Assembly: GCF_029626235.1 (NCBI RefSeq)
Contig: NZ_JARUBO010000005.1
Location: 3,752,501-3,816,500 of the forward strand
Direction of reading: 5' to 3'
Length of the DNA: 64,000 bases
From: Micromonospora sp. WMMD1120
GTDB lineage: Bacteria; Actinomycetota; Actinomycetes; Mycobacteriales; Micromonosporaceae
Shown: positions 51,526 to 60,728 of the stretch, piece after piece
Position numbering within the stretch: the first letter of the stretch is position 1
How the letters are laid out: each line of letters opens with the position of its first letter
Translations under genes and position numbers: made by a program
Notes under the pieces: model-generated
Told to the model about the DNA's origin: nothing
The model's input: only the letters and a program-made list of their open reading frames with translations
Databases searched by the model: none

Positions 51526-51560
51526 GGACAGTTCCCGTCCCCGCCGGACGGGAACTGTCC
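51526..51560. terminator. Bidirectional terminator between cellulase and acyltransferase genes
   Basis: Perfect 15-bp stem GGACAGTTCCCGTCC (51526-51540) and complement (51546-51560) with a 5-nt loop. It sits in the 69-nt gap between two convergent genes. Confidence 0.85.
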
Positions 51561-51576
51561 AGGCTCCGCGGGCGGT

Positions 51577-53688
51577 TCACGGGAGGTGTTCTGCCGCCAG
51601 TTGACGCAACACTTCGTGCAGCCGGGGGGCCAGAGCGCGGGCGTACGTGGCGGTCAGGTGGTGCGCGTCGCGGTAGACGAGCACCCCGTCGAGCACCGCG
51701 GGACACCGTTCGGTGGGGCAGATGTCGGCGTTGAGATCGGCGAGGCGGACGGCGGGTAGCGCGGCGGCGGCGCGTTCCTGGGGGATGCCCCAGGTGAGCG
51801 CGCGTTCCCGGGGCTGCGCGCAGGCACTGAGCCGCTCCCGGTTGGCCGAGGCGCACTCGGCCATGTCCACCTGGAACGCCGGGGTGTCCCGGATGACGAC
51901 AAGCGGCAGGCCGGCCCCGCTCACCTCGGCCCAGGTCCGCGACAACGCCGCAGTCTGGGCGTCCGTCGTCGCCGTCCCGGGCGCCGGTGTGCTGCCGTCG
52001 ACGAGCGGGATCTGGGTAACGCTGGAGACGATGAGCAGCCGGGGACGCCGCTCGCCGGTGAGAGCCGTCCGCAACCGGCGGTTCCACTCCGTACAGCTGT
52101 GGTCCGGCCGCCCGGCGACGCTGATCGGCGTGCTCAGGAAGGAGCAGGCCGTCTTGATGTAGGTGACCAGCCGCCAGCCCCGCTCGGCCGCGATGACCTG
52201 GAGGGCCGGTACCCAGTGCGCCGCGTGGGAGTCGCCGGCCAGCGCCACCTCGACCGACGAGTCCCGGTCGCCGTAGACGCAGCTGCGCAGGCTCGCGTCC
52301 GAGGCCTGGGTGACGCAGTCGTCGCGGTAGACGTCGGCGACGTCGTCGCGGGCGTGCAGCGGGTCGGGGGTGATGCGGGCCGGACTGTCCACCGGCACCG
52401 CGCCCGCCGGGGCGGCCTCGACGGGTGGGGCCGGCGGCCGGACCGCCAGGTGCAGTCCGATTCCGGCGCAGGCGGTGAGGCTGGTGGCGACCAACCCCAG
52501 GCGCAGGACACGGGCCCGGGACAGCCGCGCGTACCGGAAGGGGTTCTCCACCAGGCGGTAGGTCAGCACCGCCGGGACCGCCGAACAGACAATCATGGCG
52601 AGTCCGGCGGTCGTGTCCAGCGGGCCCCAGCGCGCTTCCGCCACCACCAGCAGCGGCCAGTGCCACAGGTACCACGAGTACGACGCGGCCCCGACCGCCC
52701 GTGTCGGCCGCCTGTTGAGCAGCAGGGCCGGTCCGTACCGTCCGGCGCCGGGCCCGGCCGCGATGATCGCGACGGCGCCGAGGGTGGGCGCCAGCGCCAG
52801 GTAGCCGGGGTAGGCCGCAGTCTCCGGCCGGATCAGCATCGCGCTGAGGGCGACAGCGGCCATACCGGCCCAGCCGAGCGCGATCGCGGCCGGACGCGGC
52901 AGCCGGGACAGGCGTCCACCCAGGATCGCCAGCGCGCCGCCCAACGCCAGTTCCCACCCGCGGGTGGTGGTGACGAGGTACGCCCGCGCGGGTTCGGTCT
53001 GACTCAGGTGGATCGACCAGGCCAGCGACGGGATGCCGACCATCGCGAGGGCGGCGAGCAGGGGCGCGGACAGCCTGTCGTCGAGGAACCGTCCGCGGTG
53101 CCGGCCCGGCCGCCCGGGCGAGGTCGTGCGCCGGATGCCCGGGGACGTACGCCGGGCGACACCGAGGGCGACGACGAGCAGGAGCAGCGGCCACACCAGG
53201 TAGAACTGCTCCTCCACGGCCAGCGACCAGTAGTGCTGGAGGATGCTGGGCGCCTGCTCGGAACGCAGGTAGTCGGTGGACTGCTCGACCAGCCGCCAGT
53301 TCATCGCGTAGCCGGCGCTGGCCAGCGCGTCCAGGGCGGTCCCGGCCCAGCGGATCGGGGGCAGGAACAGGTAGGTGAGCAGGAGGCTCGCCACTAGGAC
53401 GACGGTGGCGGCCGGCAGGAGCCGTTTGGCGCGTCGGGCGTAGAAGTCGACGACGCGGATCCGGCCGGTCCGGCGGATCTCGTCGACGAGGAGGCCGGTG
53501 ATCAGGAAACCGGAGATGACGAAGAAGACGTCGACGGCGACGAAGCCGGCGGGAAGCGCGGGGATGCCGGCGTGCCCGACCAGCACCAGCACCAGGGCGA
53601 GGCCCCGCAGCCCTTCGATGTCGCCACGGAACCGGCCGGCGAGAACCGGGCCGGCGCTCCTGACTGGTCCGGCCGTCGGCACGCTCAT
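51577..53688 (-). CDS. Membrane O-acyltransferase with SGNH domain (OafA/YrhL type)
   Basis: A 703-residue protein with an N-terminal acyltransferase-3 domain (about 20-400, ten or so membrane helices; start RFRGDIEGLRGLALVLVLVGHAG, and FFVISGFLITGLL) joined to a C-terminal extracytoplasmic SGNH hydrolase-like domain (about 450-700). The SGNH blocks are VALAGDSHAAHWVPAL and the end DAHHLTATYAR. Such proteins move acetyl groups across the membrane onto cell-surface sugars, e.g. of peptidoglycan or polysaccharide. The precise acceptor is unknown. The ATG at 53688 was preferred to a TTG one codon upstream. Confidence 0.92.
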   Translation of the reverse strand: MSVPTAGPVRSAGPVLAGRFRGDIEGLRGLALVLVLVGHAGIPALPAGFVAVDVFFVISGFLITGLLVDEIRRTGRIRVVDFYARRAKRLLPAATVVLVASLLLTYLFLPPIRWAGTALDALASAGYAMNWRLVEQSTDYLRSEQAPSILQHYWSLAVEEQFYLVWPLLLLVVALGVARRTSPGIRRTTSPGRPGRHRGRFLDDRLSAPLLAALAMVGIPSLAWSIHLSQTEPARAYLVTTTRGWELALGGALAILGGRLSRLPRPAAIALGWAGMAAVALSAMLIRPETAAYPGYLALAPTLGAVAIIAAGPGAGRYGPALLLNRRPTRAVGAASYSWYLWHWPLLVVAEARWGPLDTTAGLAMIVCSAVPAVLTYRLVENPFRYARLSRARVLRLGLVATSLTACAGIGLHLAVRPPAPPVEAAPAGAVPVDSPARITPDPLHARDDVADVYRDDCVTQASDASLRSCVYGDRDSSVEVALAGDSHAAHWVPALQVIAAERGWRLVTYIKTACSFLSTPISVAGRPDHSCTEWNRRLRTALTGERRPRLLIVSSVTQIPLVDGSTPAPGTATTDAQTAALSRTWAEVSGAGLPLVVIRDTPAFQVDMAECASANRERLSACAQPRERALTWGIPQERAAAALPAVRLADLNADICPTERCPAVLDGVLVYRDAHHLTATYARALAPRLHEVLRQLAAEHLP

Positions 53689-53795
53689 CAACGCACGATA
53701 AGCGCGACTTGTCCGTTATGGGGGGGATGTGGCCAACGGTAGTGCCACTCGCGTCCGGCGCGTTGCGCTGGGGCCCGGGACTGCTACGAGCGGGC

Positions 53796-54302
53796 TCACT
53801 CCACCAGGTCGTCGGCGAGCAGGTCCATCAGCAGGCCGTCGTGCCAACGCCCGTCCGCGCCGCGCTCGTAGCGGCGCAGCACCCCGACCGGCCGGAAACC
53901 CGCCTTCGCGTACGCCCTGATGGCGGCGCTGTTCGCGGCGGCCGGGTCGATGGTGAAGCGGTGGTGACCGTACTCGTCGATCAGGTGCCGGGCCAGGGTG
54001 CGGATCGCGTCCACACCCAGACCGACCCCGCGCTCCGCCGGATCGAGGAAGACGTCCAGGCTCGCGTGCCGGTAGTCCGGGTCCGACTCGGCGTACCACT
54101 GGATCGCGCCGATCACCCGGCCGTCGTGCTCGATCGCGTAGACGTGCAGGTCGACGTCGGCCAGGTCGGCGTGGACGGAGTCGGACAGGTCGTCGCCGCC
54201 GCGCCACCACCGGCGTACCTCCGGGTCGGCCCGGATGGCCGCGAGGGCCGGCACGTCCGCGACCGTCGCCGGCCGCAGGGTCACCGCCCGCCCCCGCAGC
54301 AC
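53796..54302 (-). CDS. GNAT N-acetyltransferase (aminoglycoside 6'-acetyltransferase-like/RimJ-like)
   Basis: A 168-residue GNAT protein. The segment LRPATVADVPALAAIRADPEVRRWWRGG (about 9-36) with its WW, then VYAIEHDGRVIGAIQWYAESDPDYRHASLDVFLDPAERGVGLGVDAIRTL and IDPAAANSAAIRAYAKAGFRPVGVLRRYERG form the usual pattern of the branch containing AAC(6') and RimJ/RimL. The acceptor is unknown, and a resistance role is possible but unproven. The start is GTG at 54302; it follows BsaP with a 3-nt gap, so it is probably transcribed with the bioB-bsaP unit. Confidence 0.83.
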   Translation of the reverse strand: MLRGRAVTLRPATVADVPALAAIRADPEVRRWWRGGDDLSDSVHADLADVDLHVYAIEHDGRVIGAIQWYAESDPDYRHASLDVFLDPAERGVGLGVDAIRTLARHLIDEYGHHRFTIDPAAANSAAIRAYAKAGFRPVGVLRRYERGADGRWHDGLLMDLLADDLVE

Positions 54303-54305
54303 GGC

Positions 54306-54506
54306 TCAGCCCCGGCTCTCGCCGTGCTCGACGCAGACGGCCGACCAGCCCACCGGCAGCACCTGGACCTTCATCCGACGTCGGCACCGGGGGCAGAAGC
54401 GGGGCGGCTCCAACTCACGGGCCGACGCGCAGGCCGGGTGCGCGGTGGCCGTCGTCGGCTCACCGCACCTGTCACACCACAGGTCCGTCGTCGTCATCGT
54501 CGTCAC
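54306..54506 (-). CDS. bsaP: Biotin synthase auxiliary protein BsaP
   Basis: A 66-residue Cys-rich protein: CDRC (11-14), Cys26, CPRC (38-41) and Cys58, with the family ending [17 protein letters not shown]. In mycobacteria and other actinobacteria the bioB-linked BsaP is an iron-sulfur protein needed for biotin synthase to work. The GTG start at 54506 overlaps the bioB stop by four nucleotides; ATG 54497 is an alternative. Coupling to bioB and the motif set support the assignment. Confidence 0.88.
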   Translation of the reverse strand: MTTMTTTDLWCDRCGEPTTATAHPACASARELEPPRFCPRCRRRMKVQVLPVGWSAVCVEHGESRG

Positions 54507-55498
54507 AGCGTGGCAGACAGCGCCTTGACCGGCATCTTCAATTCCTCCAGCAGGTCGAGGTCGGCGGTCGCCGGTCGACCCAGTGTGGTCAGGTAGTTGC
54601 CGACGATCACCGCGTTGATGCCGCCGAGCAGCCCGTCGCGGGTGCCCAGGTCACCGAGGGTGATCTCGCGTCCGCCGGCGTACCGCAGGATGGTGCGCGG
54701 CATGGCCAGCCGGAACGCGGCGATGGCGCGCAGCGCGTCCTTGCCCTCGACCACCGGACGGTCACCGAGCGGGGTGCCGGGACGCGGATTGAGGAAGTTG
54801 AGCGGCACCTCGTGCGGGGCCAGCTCGGCGAGCTGCGCGGCGAACTCGGCCCGCTGCTCGACGGTCTCGCCGAGACCGAGGATGCCGCCGCAGCACACCT
54901 CCATGCCGGAGTCGCGGACCATCCGCAGCGTCTCCCAGCGCTCCTCCCAGGAGTGCGTGGTGACCACGTTCGGGAAGTACGACCGGCAGGTCTCCAGGTT
55001 GTGGTTGTAGCGGTGCACGCCCATGTCGACGAGGTCGTCGACCTGCTCCTGGGTGAGCATGCCCAGTGAGGCGGCGACCTGGATGTCGACCTCGGCCTTG
55101 ATGGCGGCGACGCCCTCGCGCATCTGCTTCATGAGCCGGGCGTCCGGGCCGCGTACCGCCGCGACGATGCAGAACTCGGTGGCGCCGGTCTTGGCGGTCT
55201 GCTTCGCCGCCTCGACCAGCGACGGGATGTCCAGCCAGACCGAACGCACCGGGGAGGTGAACAGGCCCGACTGGGAGCAGAAGTGGCAGTCCTCCGGGCA
55301 GCCGCCGGTCTTGAGCGAGACGATCCCCTCGACCTCGACCTCCGGGCCGCACCAGCGCATCCGCACCTCGTGGGCGAGTTGCAGGGCGGCGGGCAGGTGC
55401 TCGTCGGGCAGATTCAACACGGCGAGAATGCCGGCCTGGTCGAGGCCGACACCGTCACCCAGGACCTGGGTCCGGGCCTGGTCGAGGATCTCTGGCAT
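54503..55498 (-). CDS. bioB: Biotin synthase
   Basis: A 331-residue radical-SAM enzyme that inserts sulfur into dethiobiotin. The [4Fe-4S] radical-SAM cluster is held by C67-x3-C71-x2-C74 (CPEDCHFC), and the second, sacrificial cluster site is supported by C-rich and Arg segments ([38 protein letters not shown]). Start: ATG 55498 is seven nucleotides after TAGGGT, so the mRNA is probably leaderless. bsaP follows with an overlap; bioF and bioD run in the opposite direction from 55715. No BirA or BioQ site was recognised in the gap. Confidence 0.95.
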   Translation of the reverse strand: MPEILDQARTQVLGDGVGLDQAGILAVLNLPDEHLPAALQLAHEVRMRWCGPEVEVEGIVSLKTGGCPEDCHFCSQSGLFTSPVRSVWLDIPSLVEAAKQTAKTGATEFCIVAAVRGPDARLMKQMREGVAAIKAEVDIQVAASLGMLTQEQVDDLVDMGVHRYNHNLETCRSYFPNVVTTHSWEERWETLRMVRDSGMEVCCGGILGLGETVEQRAEFAAQLAELAPHEVPLNFLNPRPGTPLGDRPVVEGKDALRAIAAFRLAMPRTILRYAGGREITLGDLGTRDGLLGGINAVIVGNYLTTLGRPATADLDLLEELKMPVKALSATL

Positions 55499-55505
55499 GG
55501 CTCGT

Positions 55506-55511
55506 ACCCTA
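55506..55511 (-). promoter_or_regulatory. -10 box of the leaderless bioB promoter
   Basis: TAGGGT on the minus strand with seven nucleotides to the ATG at 55498. Confidence 0.45.
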
Positions 55512-55714
55512 CTAGGCCCGTTCCGGACCTCCAGGTCGAGCCGTCGCGGGCCGGCCAGGGGCTCCAGGGCAGGCCTGGGCGCCCCGATCAGCCGCAACGG
55601 CCTGGCAGCCCGGGTGCCGGCGGCCGACTGGATTCGTCGGGCCGGTGGTGGCGGGTGGTAATTTCGCCCGGCGGGTGTCGGGTCGACCGGCAGGGACTCG
55701 GTGGAGGGGTGACG

Positions 55715-56851
55715 GTGGCGGACTGGCTGGCGGCGCTCGACCGCCGCGCGCAGCTGCGGGCGAAGGCCGGGCTCACCCGGCGACTGCACCCGCGCCCCGC
55801 CGATGACCAGATGATCGATCTGGCCGGCAACGACTACCTCGGCCTGGCCGCCCACCCGGAGGTCACCGCCGCGGCCACCGCGGCCCTCTCGGCGTACGGG
55901 CTGGGGGCGACCGGGTCGCGTCTGGTGCGCGGCTCCACCGACGCGCACCACGCGCTGGAGGACGAGCTGGCCCGCTGGCTGGGCACCGATCGCGCGCTCG
56001 TCTTCTCCAGCGGATACCTGGCCAACCTCGGCGCGCTGCGGGCCCTCGTCCAGCCCCGGACACTGCTCGTCAGCGACGCGCACAACCACGCGTCCCTGAT
56101 CGACGGCTGTCGCATCTCCGGCGCGGAGACGGTGGTCACCCGGCACGCCGACGTGGACGCTGTCGCCGCCGCGCTCGCTGCCGCTCCGGGCCGACCGGCG
56201 GTGGTGGTGACCGAGTCGGTCTTCTCGGTCGACGGTGACCTCGCTCCGCTGGCCCGGCTGCACGCGGTGGCCCGCCGCCACGGCGCGTTGCTGCTCGTCG
56301 ACGACGCGCACGCGCTGGGAGTGGTCGGCCCGTCCGGCGCGGGCGCGGTGGCCGCCGCCGGTCTGGCCGGCGAGCCCGACGTGGTGATCACCGCCACCCT
56401 GTCGAAGGCGCTCGGTGGCGCGGGTGGCGTCGTCGCCGGCCCGGCCGAGTTCGTCAGGCACCTGGTCGAGACCGGGCGCACGTTCATCTTCGATACGGCG
56501 CTGCCACCGGCGGTAGCGGCCGGCGTGCACGCGGCGCTGCGGCTGGCGCGAGCCGGCGACGACACGCGCGCGGAGCTGTCCGACCGGGCGGCGGTGGCGG
56601 TCGCCCGGCTGCGGGCGGCCGGGCTGACCGTGTCCGCCCCGGACGCGGCGGTGGTGTCGGTGACCGCCCCCGGGCCGGAGGCGGCGAGCGCCTGGGCCGC
56701 GGACTGCCGGGACCGGGGCGTCGCGGTGGGCTGCTTCCGGCCCCCGTCCACCCCGGACACCCGCTCCCGCCTGCGGCTCACGATCAGCGCAGGAGTGCAC
56801 CGCGCCGAGTTCGAGCGGGCCCTGGACGTCGTCGTGGAGTGTGCACCGTGA
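55715..56851 (+). CDS. bioF: 8-amino-7-oxononanoate synthase
   Basis: A 378-residue PLP enzyme that joins pimeloyl thioester and alanine in biotin synthesis. Lys231 ([10 protein letters not shown]) carries PLP. Other landmarks are [16 protein letters not shown] (about 29-44), [38 protein letters not shown] and [18 protein letters not shown]. Start: the second GTG (55715) has GGAGG seven nucleotides before it; the GTG at 55709 is too close to the ribosome binding site. A repeat-like stretch separates it from bioD. Confidence 0.94.
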   Translation: MADWLAALDRRAQLRAKAGLTRRLHPRPADDQMIDLAGNDYLGLAAHPEVTAAATAALSAYGLGATGSRLVRGSTDAHHALEDELARWLGTDRALVFSSGYLANLGALRALVQPRTLLVSDAHNHASLIDGCRISGAETVVTRHADVDAVAAALAAAPGRPAVVVTESVFSVDGDLAPLARLHAVARRHGALLLVDDAHALGVVGPSGAGAVAAAGLAGEPDVVITATLSKALGGAGGVVAGPAEFVRHLVETGRTFIFDTALPPAVAAGVHAALRLARAGDDTRAELSDRAAVAVARLRAAGLTVSAPDAAVVSVTAPGPEAASAWAADCRDRGVAVGCFRPPSTPDTRSRLRLTISAGVHRAEFERALDVVVECAP

Positions 56852-56894
56852 GCGCGAGGAGTGAGCCGGGTTTGCGAGCCCCGCAGTCGCGAAC
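56848..56894. repeat. Repeat-like insert between bioF and bioD
   Basis: The stretch starts GTGAGCGCGAGGAGTGAG, overlapping the bioF stop, and ends TCGCGAAC. Its first 14 nt (GTGAGCGCGAGGAG) recur exactly at the start of the NurA-like gene (30703-30690, minus strand). It has short internal complementarity and no coding role. Confidence 0.5.
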
Positions 56895-56906
56895 AGAGGT
56901 GGCACC

Positions 56907-57632
56907 GTGAGTGGTTGGCAGGGGCCGGTGTTGGTCACCGGCACGGACACCGAGGTCGGTAAGACGGTGGCGACCGCGGCGATCGCGGCCGCGGCGCAGG
57001 CCGCCGGGTTGCGGGTGGCGGTCATCAAACCGGGCCAGACCGGTACGGCCGGCGGGGAGCCCGGCGACGTGGACGCCGTCAACCGGCTGGCCGCCCCGCT
57101 GACCGGTCGGACGCTGGCCAGCTTCCCGGACCCGCTCGCCCCGCTGGCCGCCGCCCGGGTCGCCGACCTGCCACCGCTGGAGTTGTACGCGGCGGTGGAC
57201 GCGGTGCGCGAGGAAACCGACAAGCACGACCTGGTGCTGGTCGAGGGCGCGGGTGGGCTGCTCGTGCCGATGGGGCTGCGCCCGTCCGGGGAGCCGTGGA
57301 CGATGGCCGACCTGGCGGTGTCGCTCGGCGCGCCCGCCGTGGTGGTGGCCCGCGCCGGGCTGGGCACGCTCAACCACACCGCGCTGACCCTGGAGGCGCT
57401 GGACCGGCGGGCGGTGCCGGCCGGCGTGGTGATCGGCGCCTGGCCGGCCCGGCCGGAGCTGGTGCACTGGACGAACCTCACCGACCTGGTGCCGAACCTG
57501 CTCGGCGCGTTGCCCGACGGCGCCGGCGCCATGGACCCGGGCGTGTTCCGGCGCTCCGCGCCCGGGTGGCTCACCCCGGCTCTGCACGGGGTGCTCGACG
57601 ACTGGCGGGTCTGGGCCGAGGAGAGCGGCTGA
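56907..57632 (+). CDS. bioD: Dethiobiotin synthetase
   Basis: A 241-residue ATP-dependent carboxylase that closes the ureido ring of dethiobiotin. The P-loop is GTDTEVGKT (12-20); [25 protein letters not shown] (about 111-123), and [21 protein letters not shown] follow as in the family. The start is GTG at 56907. It is 55 nt after bioF on the same strand. BioA is not in the window, so the pathway is incomplete here. Confidence 0.94.
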   Translation: MSGWQGPVLVTGTDTEVGKTVATAAIAAAAQAAGLRVAVIKPGQTGTAGGEPGDVDAVNRLAAPLTGRTLASFPDPLAPLAAARVADLPPLELYAAVDAVREETDKHDLVLVEGAGGLLVPMGLRPSGEPWTMADLAVSLGAPAVVVARAGLGTLNHTALTLEALDRRAVPAGVVIGAWPARPELVHWTNLTDLVPNLLGALPDGAGAMDPGVFRRSAPGWLTPALHGVLDDWRVWAEESG

Positions 57633-57673
57633 ACACCTGACTTTCGTCGGTGTCCGCCCAGGTCGGGCGTGGG

Positions 57674-57679
57674 TAGCCT
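57674..57679 (+). promoter_or_regulatory. -10 box of a leaderless promoter (sensor kinase gene)
   Basis: TAGCCT with seven nucleotides to the GTG at 57687. Confidence 0.45.
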
Positions 57680-57686
57680 GACCGCC

Positions 57687-59240
57687 GTGCGGATCCTCGA
57701 CTCCGCGCCGCCGGGTCTGTCGGACCGGCGGCGTCGCCTGCTGCTGGACGTGCTGCTCTGGGTGGTGGTCGCCGCCCCGGTCGGCTACGCGGGGGTCAGC
57801 CCGCCCTACCCGGGGTACGCGGTTCCGCTGCTGGCCGGCAAGCTGCTGGTGCTCGCCGTGGCGGTGCTGGCGAGTCGGCGGCATCCGCTGGTCGCCGTGG
57901 TGCTGGTGCTGCTCGGGCCGCTGGTCGACGGCAACTTCGTGTTCGCCATCCCGGTGTTCAGCTATCTCGCGGGCCGGCGCGGCACCGGCGTCGGCCCGGC
58001 GGTGACGGTCTTCCTGCTGGTCGCGGCGGGCGGCACGGCGCTGAACCTGGTGCTGCTCGGCACCGGCGCGGCCACCTGGTTCCTGCTCGCCTCGGTGCTG
58101 CTCTTCGCCGCCGTGTTCCCCTGGCTGGTCGGGCGGTACCGGCGTCAGCAGCGGGAGTTGGCCGACGCGGGCCGCCGGCACGTCGAGGCGTTGGTTCGTG
58201 AGGAGCGCGGCGCAGCCGAGCGGATCCGGCTGCGGGAGCGGGCGCGGATCGCCGGCGAGATGCACGACTCCCTCGGTCACGACCTGAGCCTGATCGCGCT
58301 GCGCGCCGCCGCCCTGGAGGTCGCCGCCGACCTGGACGACCGGCACCGGGTCGCGGCGGGGGAGTTGCGGGCCAGCGTCTCGGCCGCCACCGAGCGGCTG
58401 CACGAGATCATCGGGGTGCTCCGGGAGGACTGTGGCGGGTCGCTGCGCCCGAGTGGGGAGACCGTCGCCGACCTGGTCGACGGCGCCCGGGAGGCGGGCC
58501 TGGCGGTACGGCTGGACGCCGCCCCGGCGGTCGCCGAGCTGCCGGCGATGACCGGTCACGCGGCGCACCGCGTGGTCCGGGAGGCGTTGACGAACGCGGC
58601 CCGGTACGCGCCGGGCGCCGCCGTCGACGTACGCCTGACGCGGGACGGTGACCGGGTCGCGGTGAGCGTGGTCAACGACGCCGCGCCGGCCGGGCCGCTG
58701 CCCGGACCACGGTCGCGGGGCAGTGGGCTGCTGGCGCTCGCCGAGCGGGTTCGGCTCGCCGGCGGGACGCTCGACGCCGGTCACCGGCCCGATGGCGGTT
58801 TCGCGGTGCGGGCGGTGTTGCCGGCCACCGCGCCGCCGCCGGACGCGATCGAGCCGGGCGCACCTGCCGAGGAGCCGCTCGGTCGCCCGGAGCGGGGGCT
58901 GGAGGCCGAGCGGCGGCTGCACGACGCCCGTCGCCGGGTCCGGCGCAGCCTGCTCGTGGCGCTCCTCGCGCCGGCCGGCTTCGCTCTGGTGCTCTCGCTC
59001 GTCTACTACCCGGTGGCGACCGCGGGAACGGTGCTGGACCGGGCCACCTTCGAGCGGATGCCCGTCGGTACGGCCCGTGCCGACCTGGCCGGGCTGCCCC
59101 GGCGGCAGGTGGAACGCCCGATGTCGGACGACCGGTCGGACTGCGAGTACTACACCGACGGGAACTTCCCCCTCGCGCAGCCGACCTGGCGGCTGTGCTT
59201 CACCGATGGTCGGCTGACCAGCAAGGAGTGGATCGCGTAG
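57687..59240 (+). CDS. NarL-type sensor histidine kinase with C-terminal exported domain
   Basis: A 517-residue membrane kinase. Five or so N-terminal membrane helices (about 17-150) are followed by the HisKA_3 dimerisation segment with His193 ([20 protein letters not shown]) and the HATPase domain ([35 protein letters not shown], to about 375). Unlike typical members, another 110 residues follow: a linker helix, a sixth membrane helix (about 418-440), then an exported segment with [18 protein letters not shown] and [13 protein letters not shown], reminiscent of SmpA/BLIP-type folds. The response regulator gene starts at its stop codon. Confidence 0.9.
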   Translation: MRILDSAPPGLSDRRRRLLLDVLLWVVVAAPVGYAGVSPPYPGYAVPLLAGKLLVLAVAVLASRRHPLVAVVLVLLGPLVDGNFVFAIPVFSYLAGRRGTGVGPAVTVFLLVAAGGTALNLVLLGTGAATWFLLASVLLFAAVFPWLVGRYRRQQRELADAGRRHVEALVREERGAAERIRLRERARIAGEMHDSLGHDLSLIALRAAALEVAADLDDRHRVAAGELRASVSAATERLHEIIGVLREDCGGSLRPSGETVADLVDGAREAGLAVRLDAAPAVAELPAMTGHAAHRVVREALTNAARYAPGAAVDVRLTRDGDRVAVSVVNDAAPAGPLPGPRSRGSGLLALAERVRLAGGTLDAGHRPDGGFAVRAVLPATAPPPDAIEPGAPAEEPLGRPERGLEAERRLHDARRRVRRSLLVALLAPAGFALVLSLVYYPVATAGTVLDRATFERMPVGTARADLAGLPRRQVERPMSDDRSDCEYYTDGNFPLAQPTWRLCFTDGRLTSKEWIA

Positions 59241-59917
59241 TGCGCACCGACATGACCGGAGCGGCGCCGGTCCGGGTGGTCCTGGCCGACGACGAGGCGA
59301 TGATCCGGGCCGGCGTCCGGGCCATCCTCGGCACCGATCCGACAATCGCAGTGGTCGCCGAGGCCGGCGACGGGCACGCGGCGGTGGAGCTGGTCCGTGC
59401 CCATCGACCCCGGGTGGCGCTGCTGGACATCCGGATGCCGCGGCTGGACGGGCTCGCCGCCGCCGCCGAGATCCGCCGACTGGCGCCGGACACCGCGACG
59501 ATCATGCTGACCACGTTCGGCGAGGACGACCACGTGGCCCGGGCGCTCGGGCACGGCGCGAGTGGTTTCCTGCTCAAGGCGGGCGACCCGCGGGAGCTGC
59601 TCGCCGGCGTGCACGCGGTCGCCGACGGCGGGGCGTACCTGTCACCGAGGGTGGCCCGTCGGGTCATCGAGCTGGGGGCGGGGCGACTGGCCCGCCGGCC
59701 GGCCGCGCGGGACCGGACGGCGGGGCTGACCGAGCGGGAACGCGAGGTGCTGGCGCTGGTCGGGGCGGGGCTGTCGAACGCCGAGATCGCCCGCCGGCTG
59801 CACCTGGTGGAGGGCACCGTGAAGAGCTACCTCACCAGCATCTTCACCCGGCTGGACGTGCGTAACCGGGTGCAGGCGGCGATCCTCGCGTACGAGGCGG
59901 GGCTGGTCGACGGCTGA
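59240..59917 (+). CDS. NarL/FixJ-type response regulator
   Basis: A 225-residue two-component regulator. The receiver domain has the phosphate site Asp63 (ALLDIRMP), the acidic pair in LADDEA and Lys in FLLKAGDP. A LuxR-type helix-turn-helix occupies about 158-215 (LTEREREVLALVGAGLSNAEIARRLHLVEGTVKSYLTSIFTRL). The GTG at 59240 shares a base with the kinase TAG and has AAGGAG 11 nt before; the ATG at 59252 is the alternative. Probable partner of the upstream kinase, and possible regulator of the ABC exporter at 59958-61648 that is encoded convergently. Confidence 0.92.
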   Translation: MRTDMTGAAPVRVVLADDEAMIRAGVRAILGTDPTIAVVAEAGDGHAAVELVRAHRPRVALLDIRMPRLDGLAAAAEIRRLAPDTATIMLTTFGEDDHVARALGHGASGFLLKAGDPRELLAGVHAVADGGAYLSPRVARRVIELGAGRLARRPAARDRTAGLTEREREVLALVGAGLSNAEIARRLHLVEGTVKSYLTSIFTRLDVRNRVQAAILAYEAGLVDG

Positions 59918-59957
59918 GCGGGGACCGGCACCCGGCCCCCGCCCAGCCCGCACCCCG

Positions 59958-60728
59958 CTACGCGTCGCGACGGCGCAGCGCGACCCGGCCCAGCACCAGC
60001 GCGGCGGCGGCCCAGCCGGCGAGCAGGAGCAACCCGACCAGGCTCGGGTACGGGTCGGTGTCGCCGAGCATGAAGTGCCGCCCGGCCACACCGGGGAACA
60101 CGTCGGCGATCCGGTTCAGCACCTCGATGTCCGGCTCCTGGAGGGACAGCGGCACGATCATCAGCGTGGCGAGGAGCACGACGACGGTGAGCACCGCGCT
60201 GCGCAGCAGCGCGCCGAGGCCCAGCGCGAGCACACCGATCAGCGCCAGGTAGACGGCGACCCGCACGATGTCGCCGATCGTGCCGGCGGCCGGTGCGCTG
60301 CCCCACTCGCCGAGCACCGGCCGGGCGACCAGGGCCCCGACGCCACCGAGCAGCAGGCCGAGGGCGAAGGTGACCGCCGCGGCGACCACCGCCTTGGCCA
60401 GCAGCACCCGGCCCCGGGACGGGGTGCACTGCAACGTGGTCCGGATGGTGCCGCTGGTGAACTCGGCGGTGATCGCCAGCAGACCCAGGGCGAGCACCGC
60501 GTACTGGGTCAGCTCGACCGAGTCGACCAGCACGCTGCCGAGGGTGACGACGCCCCGGTCGTCGGTCGGGTCGTCGTTGGTGTTCGCGTTGGCGACGTAG
60601 ATCGCCAGTTGACCGGCGCTCGCGGCCATCACCAGCAGCCCGGCCAGCGCCGTCCACCAGCTGCTGCGGACCGAGGTGAGCTTGGTCCACTCGGCGGCCA
60701 CGACGCCGGGACGCGGAAGTGTCCTCAT
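59958..60728 (-). CDS. ABC-2 type exporter permease
   Basis: A 256-residue membrane protein with six helices; the first is at about 23-45 (WWTALAGLLVMAASAGQLAIYV) and the last near 235. The segment EFTSGTIRTTLQCTPSRGRVLLAKAVVAA (about 88-116) is typical of ABC-2 permeases linked to DrrA-like ATPases. The start ATG overlaps the ATPase stop (ATGA). No substrate can be named. Confidence 0.9.
   Translation of the reverse strand: MRTLPRPGVVAAEWTKLTSVRSSWWTALAGLLVMAASAGQLAIYVANANTNDDPTDDRGVVTLGSVLVDSVELTQYAVLALGLLAITAEFTSGTIRTTLQCTPSRGRVLLAKAVVAAAVTFALGLLLGGVGALVARPVLGEWGSAPAAGTIGDIVRVAVYLALIGVLALGLGALLRSAVLTVVVLLATLMIVPLSLQEPDIEVLNRIADVFPGVAGRHFMLGDTDPYPSLVGLLLLAGWAAAALVLGRVALRRRDA

Noticed and set aside
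54503..57574. Very long minus-strand frame (over 1,000 codons) ending as biotin synthase
   Set aside because: The part upstream of 55498 runs antisense to bioF and bioD, has no domain, and bioB has a proper ATG with its own -10 box.
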